Part shown: in pieces, positions 24,660-34,015 of the stretch
Position numbering within the stretch: the first letter of the stretch is position 1
Layout of the letters: each line of letters opens with the position of its first letter
DNA from: CAYUNE01 sp964446115
Lineage (GTDB): Bacteria; Desulfobacterota; Desulfobulbia; Desulfobulbales; Desulfobulbaceae
DNA: 43,946 nucleotides
NCBI GenBank assembly: GCA_964446115.1
Contig: CAYUNE010000003.1
Location: 1 to 43,946, forward strand
Direction of reading: 5' to 3'
Made by a program: the position numbers and the translations under genes
The notes under the pieces: generated by a model
The model's database searches: none
What the model was told of the DNA's origin: nothing
Seen by the model: only the letters and a program-made list of their open reading frames with translations

Positions 24660-26273
24660 ATGAAAACCCAAACAGATATCCTTATTATCGGCAGCGGTAT
24701 ATCCGGCCTGTCGCTGGCCCTCAAACTCTCACGCTTTTGCAAGGTAACCATCATCACCAAGAAGGCCCGGAGAGATACCGCCACCAACCTGGCACAGGGA
24801 GGTATTGCCGCGGTTCTCTCGAAGGAAGATTCCTTTGACCTTCATATCAGGGATACGCTGCGCTCCGGCGACGGTCTCTGTGACGAAGAAATTGTCAGGA
24901 TGGTGGTGGAGAACGGACCGGCGCGGGTGGAGGAGTTGATCGACATCGGGGTACGTTTTCAACGGGAGAAAGATCAGCAGGAGTTTGACCTGGGGATGGA
25001 AGGGGGTCATTCTCAGCGCCGCGTGGTCCATGCCCTGGATTTGACGGGGAGGGAGATTGAAACCGCATTGCTGGCGAAAATCTCCTGTACCGATAATATC
25101 GAGTTGTTGGAAGACCACTTGGCCATTGATCTGCTGCTGGCATCGAAAACGGCGGGATACGACGGACAGGAGCGCTGCGTCGGGGCCTATGTTCTGGACC
25201 GTCGGAGCGGAAGGGTGGAAACCCGGCAGGCAAGGGTGACCATTCTCTGCACCGGTGGCTGCGGCAAGGTCTACCTCTATACCACAAACCCGGATATCGC
25301 CACCGGTGACGGTATTGCCATGGCATATCATGCCGGCGCCCGGGTGGCAAACCTGGAATTTGTTCAGTTTCATCCCACCTGTTTCTATAACAAGAAGACG
25401 AAAAATTTTCTCATTTCCGAGGCGGTGCGCGGCGAGGGTGGGGTGCTGATCAACTCCCGCGGTGAACGATTTATGCAACGCTACGATTCCCGCGGCGACC
25501 TGGCCACTCGCGATGCGGTTGCCCGGGCCATTGACGCGGAGATGAAAAGGGATGGTGCTGAATGTGTTTTTCTGGATATCAGTCACCGGTCACGATCATT
25601 CCTCCGCGAAAGATTTCCAACCATATATCAGACCTGCAGCGAAAACGGTGTCGATATCAGCAGGGAGCCGATTCCCGTGGTACCGGCTGCCCATTATATG
25701 TGTGGCGGTGTGTTGACGGACCGGTGGGGTAGGGCGTCCATTCCCAATCTCTTCGCCCTGGGGGAAACCGCCTGTACCGGCCTGCACGGCGCCAATCGCC
25801 TGGCCAGCAACTCCCTTCTGGAGGCCGTTGTCTTTGCCCATCAGACATATGTATTTATCAAAAAAAACTGGGAATCGATCCGGGCCCTGGAGGCGGTAAC
25901 CGTGGAAGAGTGGCGGGTCAACAAGGCAAAGAGTATCGAGGAGTATGTCCTCATCAGCCACAACTGGGATCAGATCAGGAGACTGATGTGGAACTATGTG
26001 GGTATCGTCCGGACAGAGAAGAGGTTGCAGCTCATCAGAAAACGGCTTGCTCCCATTTTCGAAGAAATCAGGGACCATTTCTTTGAATATCTGCTGACCC
26101 CGGATCTGGTGGAACTGCGTAACCTTGCCATGGTGGCGGATCTCATTGTCAGATGCGCCTCAAGGAGAAAAGAGTCGCGGGGCCTGCACTTTATCAAGGA
26201 TTATCCCCGGCGCGATGATAAAAATTTTAGCACCAATACGGTACTGGATATTTCCGTTGAGGAGGGGGGTTGA
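24660..26273 (+). CDS. nadB: L-aspartate oxidase
   Basis: A 537-residue flavoprotein that oxidises L-aspartate to iminoaspartate, the first step of de novo NAD synthesis. The FAD-binding Rossmann motif is at the N-terminus (DILIIGSGISGLSLALKLSR). TATNLAQGGIAAVL is the family's conserved FAD contact. HSQRRVVHALDLTGREIE and the C-terminal AAHYMCGGVLTDRWGRASIP plus LHGANRLASNSLLEAVVFAH are typical. In anaerobes the electron acceptor is usually fumarate. No nadA or nadC lies in the window. No strong ribosome site precedes the ATG. Confidence 0.95.
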   Translation: MKTQTDILIIGSGISGLSLALKLSRFCKVTIITKKARRDTATNLAQGGIAAVLSKEDSFDLHIRDTLRSGDGLCDEEIVRMVVENGPARVEELIDIGVRFQREKDQQEFDLGMEGGHSQRRVVHALDLTGREIETALLAKISCTDNIELLEDHLAIDLLLASKTAGYDGQERCVGAYVLDRRSGRVETRQARVTILCTGGCGKVYLYTTNPDIATGDGIAMAYHAGARVANLEFVQFHPTCFYNKKTKNFLISEAVRGEGGVLINSRGERFMQRYDSRGDLATRDAVARAIDAEMKRDGAECVFLDISHRSRSFLRERFPTIYQTCSENGVDISREPIPVVPAAHYMCGGVLTDRWGRASIPNLFALGETACTGLHGANRLASNSLLEAVVFAHQTYVFIKKNWESIRALEAVTVEEWRVNKAKSIEEYVLISHNWDQIRRLMWNYVGIVRTEKRLQLIRKRLAPIFEEIRDHFFEYLLTPDLVELRNLAMVADLIVRCASRRKESRGLHFIKDYPRRDDKNFSTNTVLDISVEEGG

Positions 26274-26311
26274 CAGGGAAATTTTACTGTAATTCCAGGT
26301 GGTAGGGTTTT

Positions 26312-27340
26312 TCAGGGCAGCTCCTTCTTGAGACTGCGTCCCAGAAGATCGCGGACCGCCGTCCTGGCGGGCTTATCCTCATAGAGTACCTGATAGGTCT
26401 GCTCAAGAATGGGCATCTCCACTTCCAGTTTCCGGCTAAGGGCGTAACATGAACGGGTTGTGCGTACTCCCTCGGCAACCATACTCATCTCGGCCAGGGC
26501 CTGCTGAAGAGATTTCCCCTCTCCCAGTTTCAGCCCCACGGTCCGGTTGCGGCTGAGATTTCCGGTGCAGGTGAGCACCAGATCTCCCAATCCACCCAGG
26601 CCGAGGAAGGTGAGGGGATTGGCACCCATACGGGTCCCCAGCCTGGTGATTTCGGCAAGACCGCGGGTGATGAGGGCGGCGCGGGTATTGAGACCGTATC
26701 CCAGTCCGTCGCTGATACCGGCGGCAATGGCCACCACGTTTTTCATGGCGCTGCTGATTTCAAGACCAATGACATCGTCACCTGTATAGGCGCGGAAGAA
26801 ATCGGTTGAAAAGAGCTGCTGTACCTCGGTGGCCGCCTCCTGATCGCCAAAGGCTACGGTGACGGCCGTGGGCTGCCTAGCGGCGACCTCATCGGCAAAA
26901 CTGGGACCACTGAGCACGCCCAAGCGGCACTGCTCTTCCTTGCCGTGCCGACGAAGGAGATCAGCCATAATCCCGGTCATGGTGGCCAGGGTTTTGTTTT
27001 CGATTCCCTTGACTGCGGAGAGCACAATGGTGCCTTCGGCAAGCAGCGGAGCAATGTGGGAAAAAACCTCCCGAAAGCCGTGTGAGGGTACCACCATGAC
27101 CACATAGCGGCAGGAGTCCACCGCATCCTGCAGATTTTCCTCAATGTGGATATTCGGCGGCAGGGTATAGCCGGGGAGGTAGCGGCGGTTTTCCCGGTGC
27201 TGCCGCAGTTGGGCACAGTGTTCCGGCCGATGGCTCCACAGAACGACATCCTCTCCCTTGTCGCCCAGAAGCTTTGCCAGGGCCGTACCCCAGTTGCCGG
27301 CTCCGATGACGGCTGTTTTTCTCTTCCTGTCATTCTCCAT
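26312..27340 (-). CDS. gpsA: Glycerol-3-phosphate dehydrogenase [NAD(P)+]
   Basis: A 342-residue cytosolic enzyme that makes sn-glycerol 3-phosphate from dihydroxyacetone phosphate for phospholipids. The nucleotide motif is GAGNWGTALAKLL (14-26). Further signatures are VLSAVKGIENKTLATM, LSGPSFADEVAARQPTAVTV, the catalytic lysine region SSAMKNVVAIAAGISDGLGYG, and LGLGGLGDLVLTCTGNLSRN. Length is normal. It lies 36 bases downstream of gyrA on the same strand and converges with nadB across 38 bases. Confidence 0.96.
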   Translation of the reverse strand: MENDRKRKTAVIGAGNWGTALAKLLGDKGEDVVLWSHRPEHCAQLRQHRENRRYLPGYTLPPNIHIEENLQDAVDSCRYVVMVVPSHGFREVFSHIAPLLAEGTIVLSAVKGIENKTLATMTGIMADLLRRHGKEEQCRLGVLSGPSFADEVAARQPTAVTVAFGDQEAATEVQQLFSTDFFRAYTGDDVIGLEISSAMKNVVAIAAGISDGLGYGLNTRAALITRGLAEITRLGTRMGANPLTFLGLGGLGDLVLTCTGNLSRNRTVGLKLGEGKSLQQALAEMSMVAEGVRTTRSCYALSRKLEVEMPILEQTYQVLYEDKPARTAVRDLLGRSLKKELP

Positions 27341-27376
27341 TTTTCGTTTTATTTCAACGTATTATATAGAAAATCG

Positions 27377-29848
27377 TCATTGTTGATCTTCATCGTTGAA
27401 TTCATCGTCACGGGCAAGCATGCTCAGGGCAACCACCTTTTCCTCCCGGTCGAGTTTGATCAGGCGGACTCCCTGGGTGGTGCGGCCGATGATGCGCACG
27501 GTATCCATGGGCATGCGGATAACCTTGCCGCTGTTGGCGATCATCATCACCTGATCATCATCCACGACCTGCAATGCGCCGATGACCATACCGTTGCGTT
27601 CACTGGTCTTGATGGCGAAGATGCCCTTGCCGCCGCGTGACTGCAGCCGATAATCCTCGACCGCGGTGCGTTTGCCGTAGCCGTTTTCGGTTACCGTGAG
27701 AATGGAGTCACTGCTTTTTAAAACAACGACGCCCACCACTTCATCGTCACCGGCCAGGGTGATTCCCTTGACGCCGGCGGCGGCACGACCCATGGTACGG
27801 ACATCATTTTCGTGAAAACGAATGGACATGCCCTTGCGGGTGACCAGAAAGATTTCGTCGTCACCGCCGGTGATGGCGGCTGAGAGAATTTCATCATCAT
27901 CCCTGATGGTTAAGGCAATCTTGCCCTTACGTAACGGCTTTCGGAATTCCCCAAGGCTGGTCTTTTTCACCCGACCCTTCTTGGTAACCATGAAAACCGT
28001 CCGGTTGCGGCCGGCCTCGGAAAGATCAGAGATTGGGAGGATGGCGGCGACCATCTCATTTTCCTGCAATTCCAAAAGGTTGACCAGGGGTTTTCCCTTG
28101 GCGGCCCGACCGGCGAGGGGAAGCTGGTAGACCTTGCGCCAGAAAACTCTCCCCAGATTGGTGAAAAAGAGAAAAGTATCCAGGGTGGAAGCGGTATAAA
28201 GCTGGGCGACAAAGTCATCCTCAACCGTGGTCATCCCCTTGACGCCTTTTCCTCCGCGGCGCTGGGCCCGATAAAGGGTGACCGGGTTACGCTTGATGTA
28301 GCCGGTGTTACTCACCGTCACCACCATCTCCTCGGGGGTGATAAGGTCCTCAGGGAGGATTTCGTCGGGGGCGTCGATGATTTCCGTACGCCGCTCATCA
28401 CCGTAGGTATCGCGGATTTCGGCAAATTCCTCTTTGACCACATCCATGATCAGTTGATCATCGGCAAGCAGTCGCCGGTAATGGGCTATTTTCTCGAGAA
28501 TCTCCTCATATTCACGGATGATCTTGTCGCGCTCAAGCCCGGTGAGCCGTTGCAGCCGCATGTCAAGGATCGATTGAGCCTGGATTTCGGAAAGGGAAAA
28601 ACGGCGCATCAACTCGGCTTTGGCAACCGCGGGATTTTCGGAGCTCTTGATAAGTTCCACCACCTCGTCCAGGTGAGTGATGGCGATTTTCAGCCCTTCG
28701 AGCAGATGGGCCTTTTCCTCGGCCTTGCGCAGTTCATAGTTTGTGCGGCGATAGATGATCGTCCGCCGGTGGGCGATAAAATTCTCGAGAATCTGTTTGA
28801 GATTGAGAATTTCAGGTTTGTTGTTGACGATACAGAGCAGGATAATACCAAAGGTTTTCTGCAGCGGCGTGAGTTTGTAGAGCTGGTTTAAGGTGATATC
28901 CGGTATTTCATCCTTTTTCAGTTCCAGGACGATGCGCAGCCCGTGGCGATCGGACTCATCCCTGACCTCGGAAATGGAGGTGATCTTCTTCTCCTTGACC
29001 AGTTCAGCCATCTTTTTGACCAGGGCAGCCTTATTCTGCTGGTAGGGAATCTCTGTGATAACAATGGATTCCATACCGTTTTTCCGCTGTTCCACATGGG
29101 TGCGGCCACGCATGAGGATACGTCCGCGGCCGGTTTCGTAGGCCTCGCGCACCCCGGCCCGACCGAGAATATACCCGCCGGTGGGAAAATCGGGACCGGT
29201 GATCAGTTCCATGAGGGAGCTGATGGTTATATTGGGATCATCAATAAGAGCAATGAGGCCGTCAATAACCTCGGTGAGGTTATGGGGGGGAATATTGGTG
29301 GCCATGCCCACGGCGATACCCGAAGAGCCGTTGATGAGGATATTGGGTATACGGCTGGGCAGCACCTCGGGCTCGGTGAGCGAGTTGTCGTAGTTGGGGA
29401 CGAAATCGACGGTTTCCTTGTCAAGATCGGCGATGATCTCCCGGTCAAGCCGGGTCATGCGCGCCTCGGTGTATCGCATGGCCGCAGGGGAGTCGCCATC
29501 CAGCGAACCGAAGTTGCCCTGGCCGTCCACCAGGGGATAGCGCAGGGAAAAGTCCTGGGCCATGCGGACAATGGTATCGTAGACTGCGGTATCGCCGTGG
29601 GGATGATATTTACCGATGACGTCACCGACGATACGCGCCGATTTGACATAGGGACGGTTGTAGTAGTTGCCCAGTTCCCGCATGGCGTAAAGGGTGCGGC
29701 GGTGGACGGGTTTGAGGCCGTCACGAACGTCGGGCAGGGCGCGGCCCACAATGACGCTCATGGCGTATTCAAGATAGGATTTCCGTAGCTCCTTTTCAAT
29801 GGAGACGGTGGGTGAGTCCTGGTTTTGGGGTTCTGTTTCCACGCTCAT
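27377..29848 (-). CDS. gyrA: DNA gyrase subunit A
   Basis: An 823-residue breakage-reunion subunit. The quinolone-resistance region reads KYHPHGDTAVYDTIVRMAQD, with threonine at the position of E. coli Ser83 and aspartate at position 87. The catalytic tyrosine lies in AAMRYTEARM. The C-terminal DNA-wrapping domain has the GyrA box QRRGGKG, so this is gyrase rather than ParC. Start ATG 29848 (MSVETEPQNQDSPTVSIEKE) is chosen. An in-frame GTG at 29884 would begin inside repeat copy C. There is no clear Shine-Dalgarno. Confidence 0.97.
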   Translation of the reverse strand: MSVETEPQNQDSPTVSIEKELRKSYLEYAMSVIVGRALPDVRDGLKPVHRRTLYAMRELGNYYNRPYVKSARIVGDVIGKYHPHGDTAVYDTIVRMAQDFSLRYPLVDGQGNFGSLDGDSPAAMRYTEARMTRLDREIIADLDKETVDFVPNYDNSLTEPEVLPSRIPNILINGSSGIAVGMATNIPPHNLTEVIDGLIALIDDPNITISSLMELITGPDFPTGGYILGRAGVREAYETGRGRILMRGRTHVEQRKNGMESIVITEIPYQQNKAALVKKMAELVKEKKITSISEVRDESDRHGLRIVLELKKDEIPDITLNQLYKLTPLQKTFGIILLCIVNNKPEILNLKQILENFIAHRRTIIYRRTNYELRKAEEKAHLLEGLKIAITHLDEVVELIKSSENPAVAKAELMRRFSLSEIQAQSILDMRLQRLTGLERDKIIREYEEILEKIAHYRRLLADDQLIMDVVKEEFAEIRDTYGDERRTEIIDAPDEILPEDLITPEEMVVTVSNTGYIKRNPVTLYRAQRRGGKGVKGMTTVEDDFVAQLYTASTLDTFLFFTNLGRVFWRKVYQLPLAGRAAKGKPLVNLLELQENEMVAAILPISDLSEAGRNRTVFMVTKKGRVKKTSLGEFRKPLRKGKIALTIRDDDEILSAAITGGDDEIFLVTRKGMSIRFHENDVRTMGRAAAGVKGITLAGDDEVVGVVVLKSSDSILTVTENGYGKRTAVEDYRLQSRGGKGIFAIKTSERNGMVIGALQVVDDDQVMMIANSGKVIRMPMDTVRIIGRTTQGVRLIKLDREEKVVALSMLARDDEFNDEDQQ

Positions 29849-29872
29849 AATGTTTTGTTTTTCAGTTCGGAA

Positions 29873-30029
29873 GTTACCCGTCACAGGGTATGTAACCCCG
29901 CGGTATATCGGCTTTCAAACTATAATCGGTCGCAGCAGCTGCGATTTGCTTAGATTTATCCCGGCAGCTCGGGCCCACGACGCAGCCGGGAGAGATTTAA
30001 GTGAGGATACAGTGGTTCTGATCAATTAC
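29873..30029 (+). repeat. Dispersed hairpin element, copy C (complete, diverged stem)
   Basis: It starts GTTACCCGTCACAGGGTATG, has the block TAACCCCGCGGTATATC and TATAATCGGTCGCAG, and ends CTGATCAATTAC at 30029. It is 157 bp, against 158 for copy B. The stem sequence differs: left arm CTTAGATTTATCCCGGC (29949-29965) pairs imperfectly with GCCGGGAGAGATTTAAG (29985-30001). The flanking octamers GTTCGGAA and GTTCAGCT share only five of eight bases. It fills most of the 223-base gap between gyrB and gyrA. Confidence 0.82.
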
Positions 30030-30071
30030 GTTCAGCTGGTCCGGGAGAGAGAAGGGCAGGGGACAATGGGG

Positions 30072-32480
30072 TCAGATATCCAGCTCCTTCACCTCCAGGG
30101 CATGGTTCTGAATAAATTCCCGACGCGGTTCCACCTTGTCGCCCATGAGGGTTGTAAAGATATCGTCGGCCTGCTCGGCATCCTCGATGCGGACACGCAG
30201 CAGGGTGCGGTTCTCGGGATTCATCGTGGTCTTCCAGAGCTGTTCGGGATTCATCTCGCCGAGACCCTTGTAACGCTGGATATGACTGCCCTTGAAAGAC
30301 TCCTCACGCACGCACCTGATGAGTTCATGCCAGGAGTCCACACCGATCTCCCTTTCCTTGCCGTCATGACCGCGGATGATGGTGTAGCTGCTGCCGCGTA
30401 AGGTTTCGCTGATGCGCGGATAGATGCCAAGACCGCTGCGATATTCGGAAATAAGTGGAATATTGGGACCAAGGGTGGTCATGATCCGCGACTGACCTTT
30501 GAAGGTGACATCCACCTCGTAGCAGGAGGGACGCCAGCGGCAGGAGCGCACCGGGCCGGTAATGACGTTTTCGATCTTTCCTATTTTCTCCACCAGGTGA
30601 TCAATAAACTCCCTCTCCTTGAACTGGTCGGCGGAGTGGACGTTGTTTTCCAGGAGAAAGATGACGAGTTTTTCTGTAATATTTAATCGTTCAAGATAAT
30701 TGACAAGTTTTTCAAAGGTGGAGAGATCACGCAGTAAACCGACCATTTCATCGCCATCAAAAGACCGGTCATCGATACGGATGGAGAGAATCTCCCGGGC
30801 CCTGTTATAGAGGTGGGTATCCAGGGCCTGATCATCGATGAAATAGCGCTCCTTCTTTCCCTTGGCAAGGCGGTAGAGCGGCGGCTGGCCGATGTAGATA
30901 TGGCCATGCTCGATGAGCGGCAGCATCTGCCGGTAGAAAAAGGTGAGCAGCAGGGTGCGGATGTGGGCGCCGTCAACATCGGCGTCGGTCATGATGATCA
31001 CCTTGTGATAACGAAGTTTTTCCAGGTCAAACTCATCTTTGCCGATACCGGTGCCGAGCGCGGCGATCACCTGTTTGATCTCGTCGCTGCCGAGAACCTT
31101 GTCGAAACGGGCCTTTTCCACATTCATAATCTTTCCGCGCAACGGCAAAATGGCCTGAATGGAGCGGTCGCGACCCTGCTTGGCGCTGCCGCCGGCGGAA
31201 TCGCCCTCGACTATGAAAATCTCGCGCAGTGCCGGATCCTTGACCTGACACTCGGCCAGCTTGCCGGCCATGAGCAGGCTGGTTCCCCCCTTTTTGCGGG
31301 AGAGTTCTCTGGCCCTGCGGGCCGCTTCCCTGGCCCGGGCGGCATCAACGGCCTTGCTGAGAATCTGTTTGGCAACCGCCGGGTTCTGTTCCAGAAAGAT
31401 GGTGAGTTTCTCATTGCAGAGGGATTCAACAATGAACTTAACCTCGCTGTTGCCCAGCTTGGTCTTGGTCTGTCCCTCGAACTGGGGATCAGGCACCTTG
31501 ACCGAGATAATGCAGGTGAGACCTTCGCGCACATCGTCACCCTTCATGCGGGCCTGGAGTTTCTTGGGTACGTTGTCTTCGCCGGCGTAGCGGTTGATAC
31601 ACTTGGTCAGAGCCGCCCGGAAACCGGCCACATGGGTTCCGCCTTCCTTGGTGTTGATATTGTTGACGTAGGAGAAAAGGCGTTCCGAATAACCGTCATA
31701 ATATTGAAAGCATATCTCCACCTGCACCTGATCGCGCTCGCCGCTGATGTAGACAGGTTGACCGTGGATCGGAGTACGGTTGCGGTTGAGATATTCCACG
31801 TAGGATTTTATGCCGCCCTTGAAGTGAAATTTATCCTCGGCGCCGCTGCGTTCATCCTTGAGGAAGATCCGAACCCCGCTGTTGAGGAAGGAGAGCTCCC
31901 GCAACCTTTTTCTGACGATCTCGTAGCGGTAGACCGTGGTTTCAGTGAATATGGCGGGATCGGCCTTGAAGGTGATCTTGGTACCGGTTTTTTCACAGGT
32001 GCCTATCACCTCCAGTTCGCTGGTCTTGGTTCCGTACTCATAGGTCTGGCGATAGATCTTGCCGTTTCTGCGGATCACGGCCTCGGCATATTCACTCAAG
32101 GCATTGACCACGGAGACACCCACACCGTGCAAACCTCCGGAAACCTTGTAGGTGGAATCGTCGAATTTGCCGCCGGCATGGAGGGTGGTCATGACCAGCT
32201 CCAATCCCGACACCTTTTCGGTGGGATGAATATCAACGGGAATTCCGCGGCCGTTATCCTCAACGGTGACGGAATTATCCTGATGGATGATGACCTCGAT
32301 ACGGTCGCAGTATCCGGCCAGGGCCTCATCAATGGAGTTGTCCACCACCTCGTAGATGAGATGGTGAAGACCTTCCTCGGCGGTATTGCCGATATACATG
32401 GCCGGTCTTTTGCGGACCGCCTCCAGACCGTCTAAAACCTTGATCTGTTCGGCCTCGTAGGATGACTTTTCCTCGCTCAC
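30072..32480 (-). CDS. gyrB: DNA gyrase subunit B
   Basis: An 802-residue ATPase subunit. The GHKL site is shown by YEVVDNSIDEALAG and VEDNGRGIPVD. The Toprim motifs are EGDSAGGSAKQGRDR and TDADVDGAHIRTLL. The segment from about 560 to 730 is the extra domain found in the GyrB of Gram-negative bacteria, which accounts for the length. The C-terminal YKGLGEMNPEQLWKTTM is the gyrase tail. It lies 69 bases downstream of dnaN. The gyrA gene follows across copy C of the repeat. Confidence 0.97.
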   Translation of the reverse strand: MSEEKSSYEAEQIKVLDGLEAVRKRPAMYIGNTAEEGLHHLIYEVVDNSIDEALAGYCDRIEVIIHQDNSVTVEDNGRGIPVDIHPTEKVSGLELVMTTLHAGGKFDDSTYKVSGGLHGVGVSVVNALSEYAEAVIRRNGKIYRQTYEYGTKTSELEVIGTCEKTGTKITFKADPAIFTETTVYRYEIVRKRLRELSFLNSGVRIFLKDERSGAEDKFHFKGGIKSYVEYLNRNRTPIHGQPVYISGERDQVQVEICFQYYDGYSERLFSYVNNINTKEGGTHVAGFRAALTKCINRYAGEDNVPKKLQARMKGDDVREGLTCIISVKVPDPQFEGQTKTKLGNSEVKFIVESLCNEKLTIFLEQNPAVAKQILSKAVDAARAREAARRARELSRKKGGTSLLMAGKLAECQVKDPALREIFIVEGDSAGGSAKQGRDRSIQAILPLRGKIMNVEKARFDKVLGSDEIKQVIAALGTGIGKDEFDLEKLRYHKVIIMTDADVDGAHIRTLLLTFFYRQMLPLIEHGHIYIGQPPLYRLAKGKKERYFIDDQALDTHLYNRAREILSIRIDDRSFDGDEMVGLLRDLSTFEKLVNYLERLNITEKLVIFLLENNVHSADQFKEREFIDHLVEKIGKIENVITGPVRSCRWRPSCYEVDVTFKGQSRIMTTLGPNIPLISEYRSGLGIYPRISETLRGSSYTIIRGHDGKEREIGVDSWHELIRCVREESFKGSHIQRYKGLGEMNPEQLWKTTMNPENRTLLRVRIEDAEQADDIFTTLMGDKVEPRREFIQNHALEVKELDI

Positions 32481-32549
32481 GATATTTTTCCTTGGATTCT
32501 TTTTTTTGTTCCTGCAGTTTCCCCCGCCGGAGCGGAAAGGGAAGGGGGC

Positions 32550-33680
32550 CTAGAGTTTCATGGGCATGATGATGCAGAGAAGACCCGGATCATCATCCGA
32601 GGTGATCAGGCAGGGACTTTCATCGGTACTGATATAGACGTTGATCACGGGACCGGACATGACCTGCAGGGCATCGATAAAGTAACGGCAGTTGAAACCG
32701 AGCTCCAGCTCCTCGCCGGCGTACTCGACGGCCATCTCGTCACGGGCGCTGCCGTAATCGGCATTCTGGGAGTTGAGTTCCAGAAGGTTGTTGGAAATGC
32801 GAATGCGGATGGCGTGGAAATCTTCATCGGCAAAGAGATTGATCCGCTTCATGGATTCGAGGAAGGAGAGCCGGTCGATCTCAATGTGGGTATCCCGGGG
32901 AATGACTTCGAGAATGGTCTTGTAATCGGGAAATTCGCCTTCCATGAGGCGAATGATCAGCAAAGCGGAATCATTTTTAAGAACCGCTTGCTTTTTCTCA
33001 AAGCCGATGAGCACCTTTTCACTGTTTTCACAGAACTTCTTGATCTCAACAACACCGTTTCTGGGGATAAGGGTCACTGGATTCAACCGTAATTCATCAA
33101 AACCGTTCTCCGTTTCACGACTCATGATCGTCAGACGATGGCCGTCGGAGGAGACCGCGGTTAAACGGTTTTTACCGTCGACTTTCTCCTTTTTGATGAG
33201 AGCGGCGGTGAGCGAATAGATGTTTTCCTTATCCTGGGCAATGGAAAATGTTATCTTTTCCAGCAGATCGATTAAAATCGCACTGTCCATTTCCACCAGT
33301 GAGGATTCATCGTAGGCGGGAAATTCGGGAAATTCTTCACTTTCCATTCCCGCCAATTTATAGAGACTGGAACCGGCGGTAATCTGCACCCACTTGTTTT
33401 CCTGTTCCACAAAATCAACGGTGGCAGAGGCGGATTCGCGGGCCAGCTCAAAGAGTTTTTTTGCCGGCAGGGTCAGGGAACCCTTTTCCGTCACCTCGGC
33501 GGGGATTACCTGTTTGAGACCCACTTCCAGGTTGGTGCCGGTAAAGGTGATACTGGAATCATTAACTTCGAGCAGTACATTTGAAAGAATAGCCATTGTT
33601 CCCCGTTTGCTCGTTATATTTTGCTGCGCTGCCATGGCGCCGAGGAGATCCTTTCTTTCAACGGAAAAATGAAATCCCAT
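32550..33680 (-). CDS. dnaN: DNA polymerase III sliding clamp (beta subunit)
   Basis: A 376-residue clamp. It begins MGFHFSVERKDLLGAMAAQQ and SNVLLEVNDSSITFTGTNLE, and ends with ...DDPGLLCIIMPMKL, the classic (I/V)MP(M/I)xL C-terminus that lies at the partner-binding site. Three repeated clamp domains fit the length. It is the first gene of a dnaN-gyrB-gyrA-gpsA run. No dnaA or recF lies next to it, in contrast to the common dnaA-dnaN-recF order. Confidence 0.96.
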   Translation of the reverse strand: MGFHFSVERKDLLGAMAAQQNITSKRGTMAILSNVLLEVNDSSITFTGTNLEVGLKQVIPAEVTEKGSLTLPAKKLFELARESASATVDFVEQENKWVQITAGSSLYKLAGMESEEFPEFPAYDESSLVEMDSAILIDLLEKITFSIAQDKENIYSLTAALIKKEKVDGKNRLTAVSSDGHRLTIMSRETENGFDELRLNPVTLIPRNGVVEIKKFCENSEKVLIGFEKKQAVLKNDSALLIIRLMEGEFPDYKTILEVIPRDTHIEIDRLSFLESMKRINLFADEDFHAIRIRISNNLLELNSQNADYGSARDEMAVEYAGEELELGFNCRYFIDALQVMSGPVINVYISTDESPCLITSDDDPGLLCIIMPMKL

Positions 33681-34015
33681 AATTAACCTTATTTATTTTT
33701 TTCTTTTATTGATCTTATTATCGGTGTGATTTTGTTGAAACAGAGAATAACTTACCGAAATATAAAAAAAAGATTTCTTGAAAACTCCATGGAAATCTCT
33801 TGTATTCTTTCTTCACAAGGGCAGCGAAAGGGTTTTCAACAAAGATTTAAACATCTTTTTCACCAATATTCGCACATCCCATGCAAGGCGGCTTTTCCGA
33901 TAGGGTGGAAAGGCTAAGTAACCCTATGAAATAAATAAAGATAATATTCACAGAATAGTAGTCGAAAATAAGCTAAAAAGCAACGAAATAATGAATATTT
34001 ATCCAGCAGGTATCC
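33681..34015. other. AT-rich divergent intergenic region upstream of dnaN
   Basis: This 335-base gap is visibly AT-rich with several A and T runs. It has an inverted repeat AAAGAT/ATCTTT at 33841-33858. Two sequences resemble a DnaA box (TTATCCACA) with two mismatches: TTATCCAGC at 33999-34007 and ATATTCACA at 33944-33952. These are too few and too weak to call an origin. The region must hold the dnaN promoter. Confidence 0.4.

Noticed and set aside
30813..32435. A 540-codon plus-strand frame opposite gyrB
   Set aside because: Antisense shadow of gyrB; no ribosome site and no family resemblance.
33681..34015. oriC call upstream of dnaN
   Set aside because: Only two DnaA-box-like sequences with two mismatches each, and no dnaA next to it.
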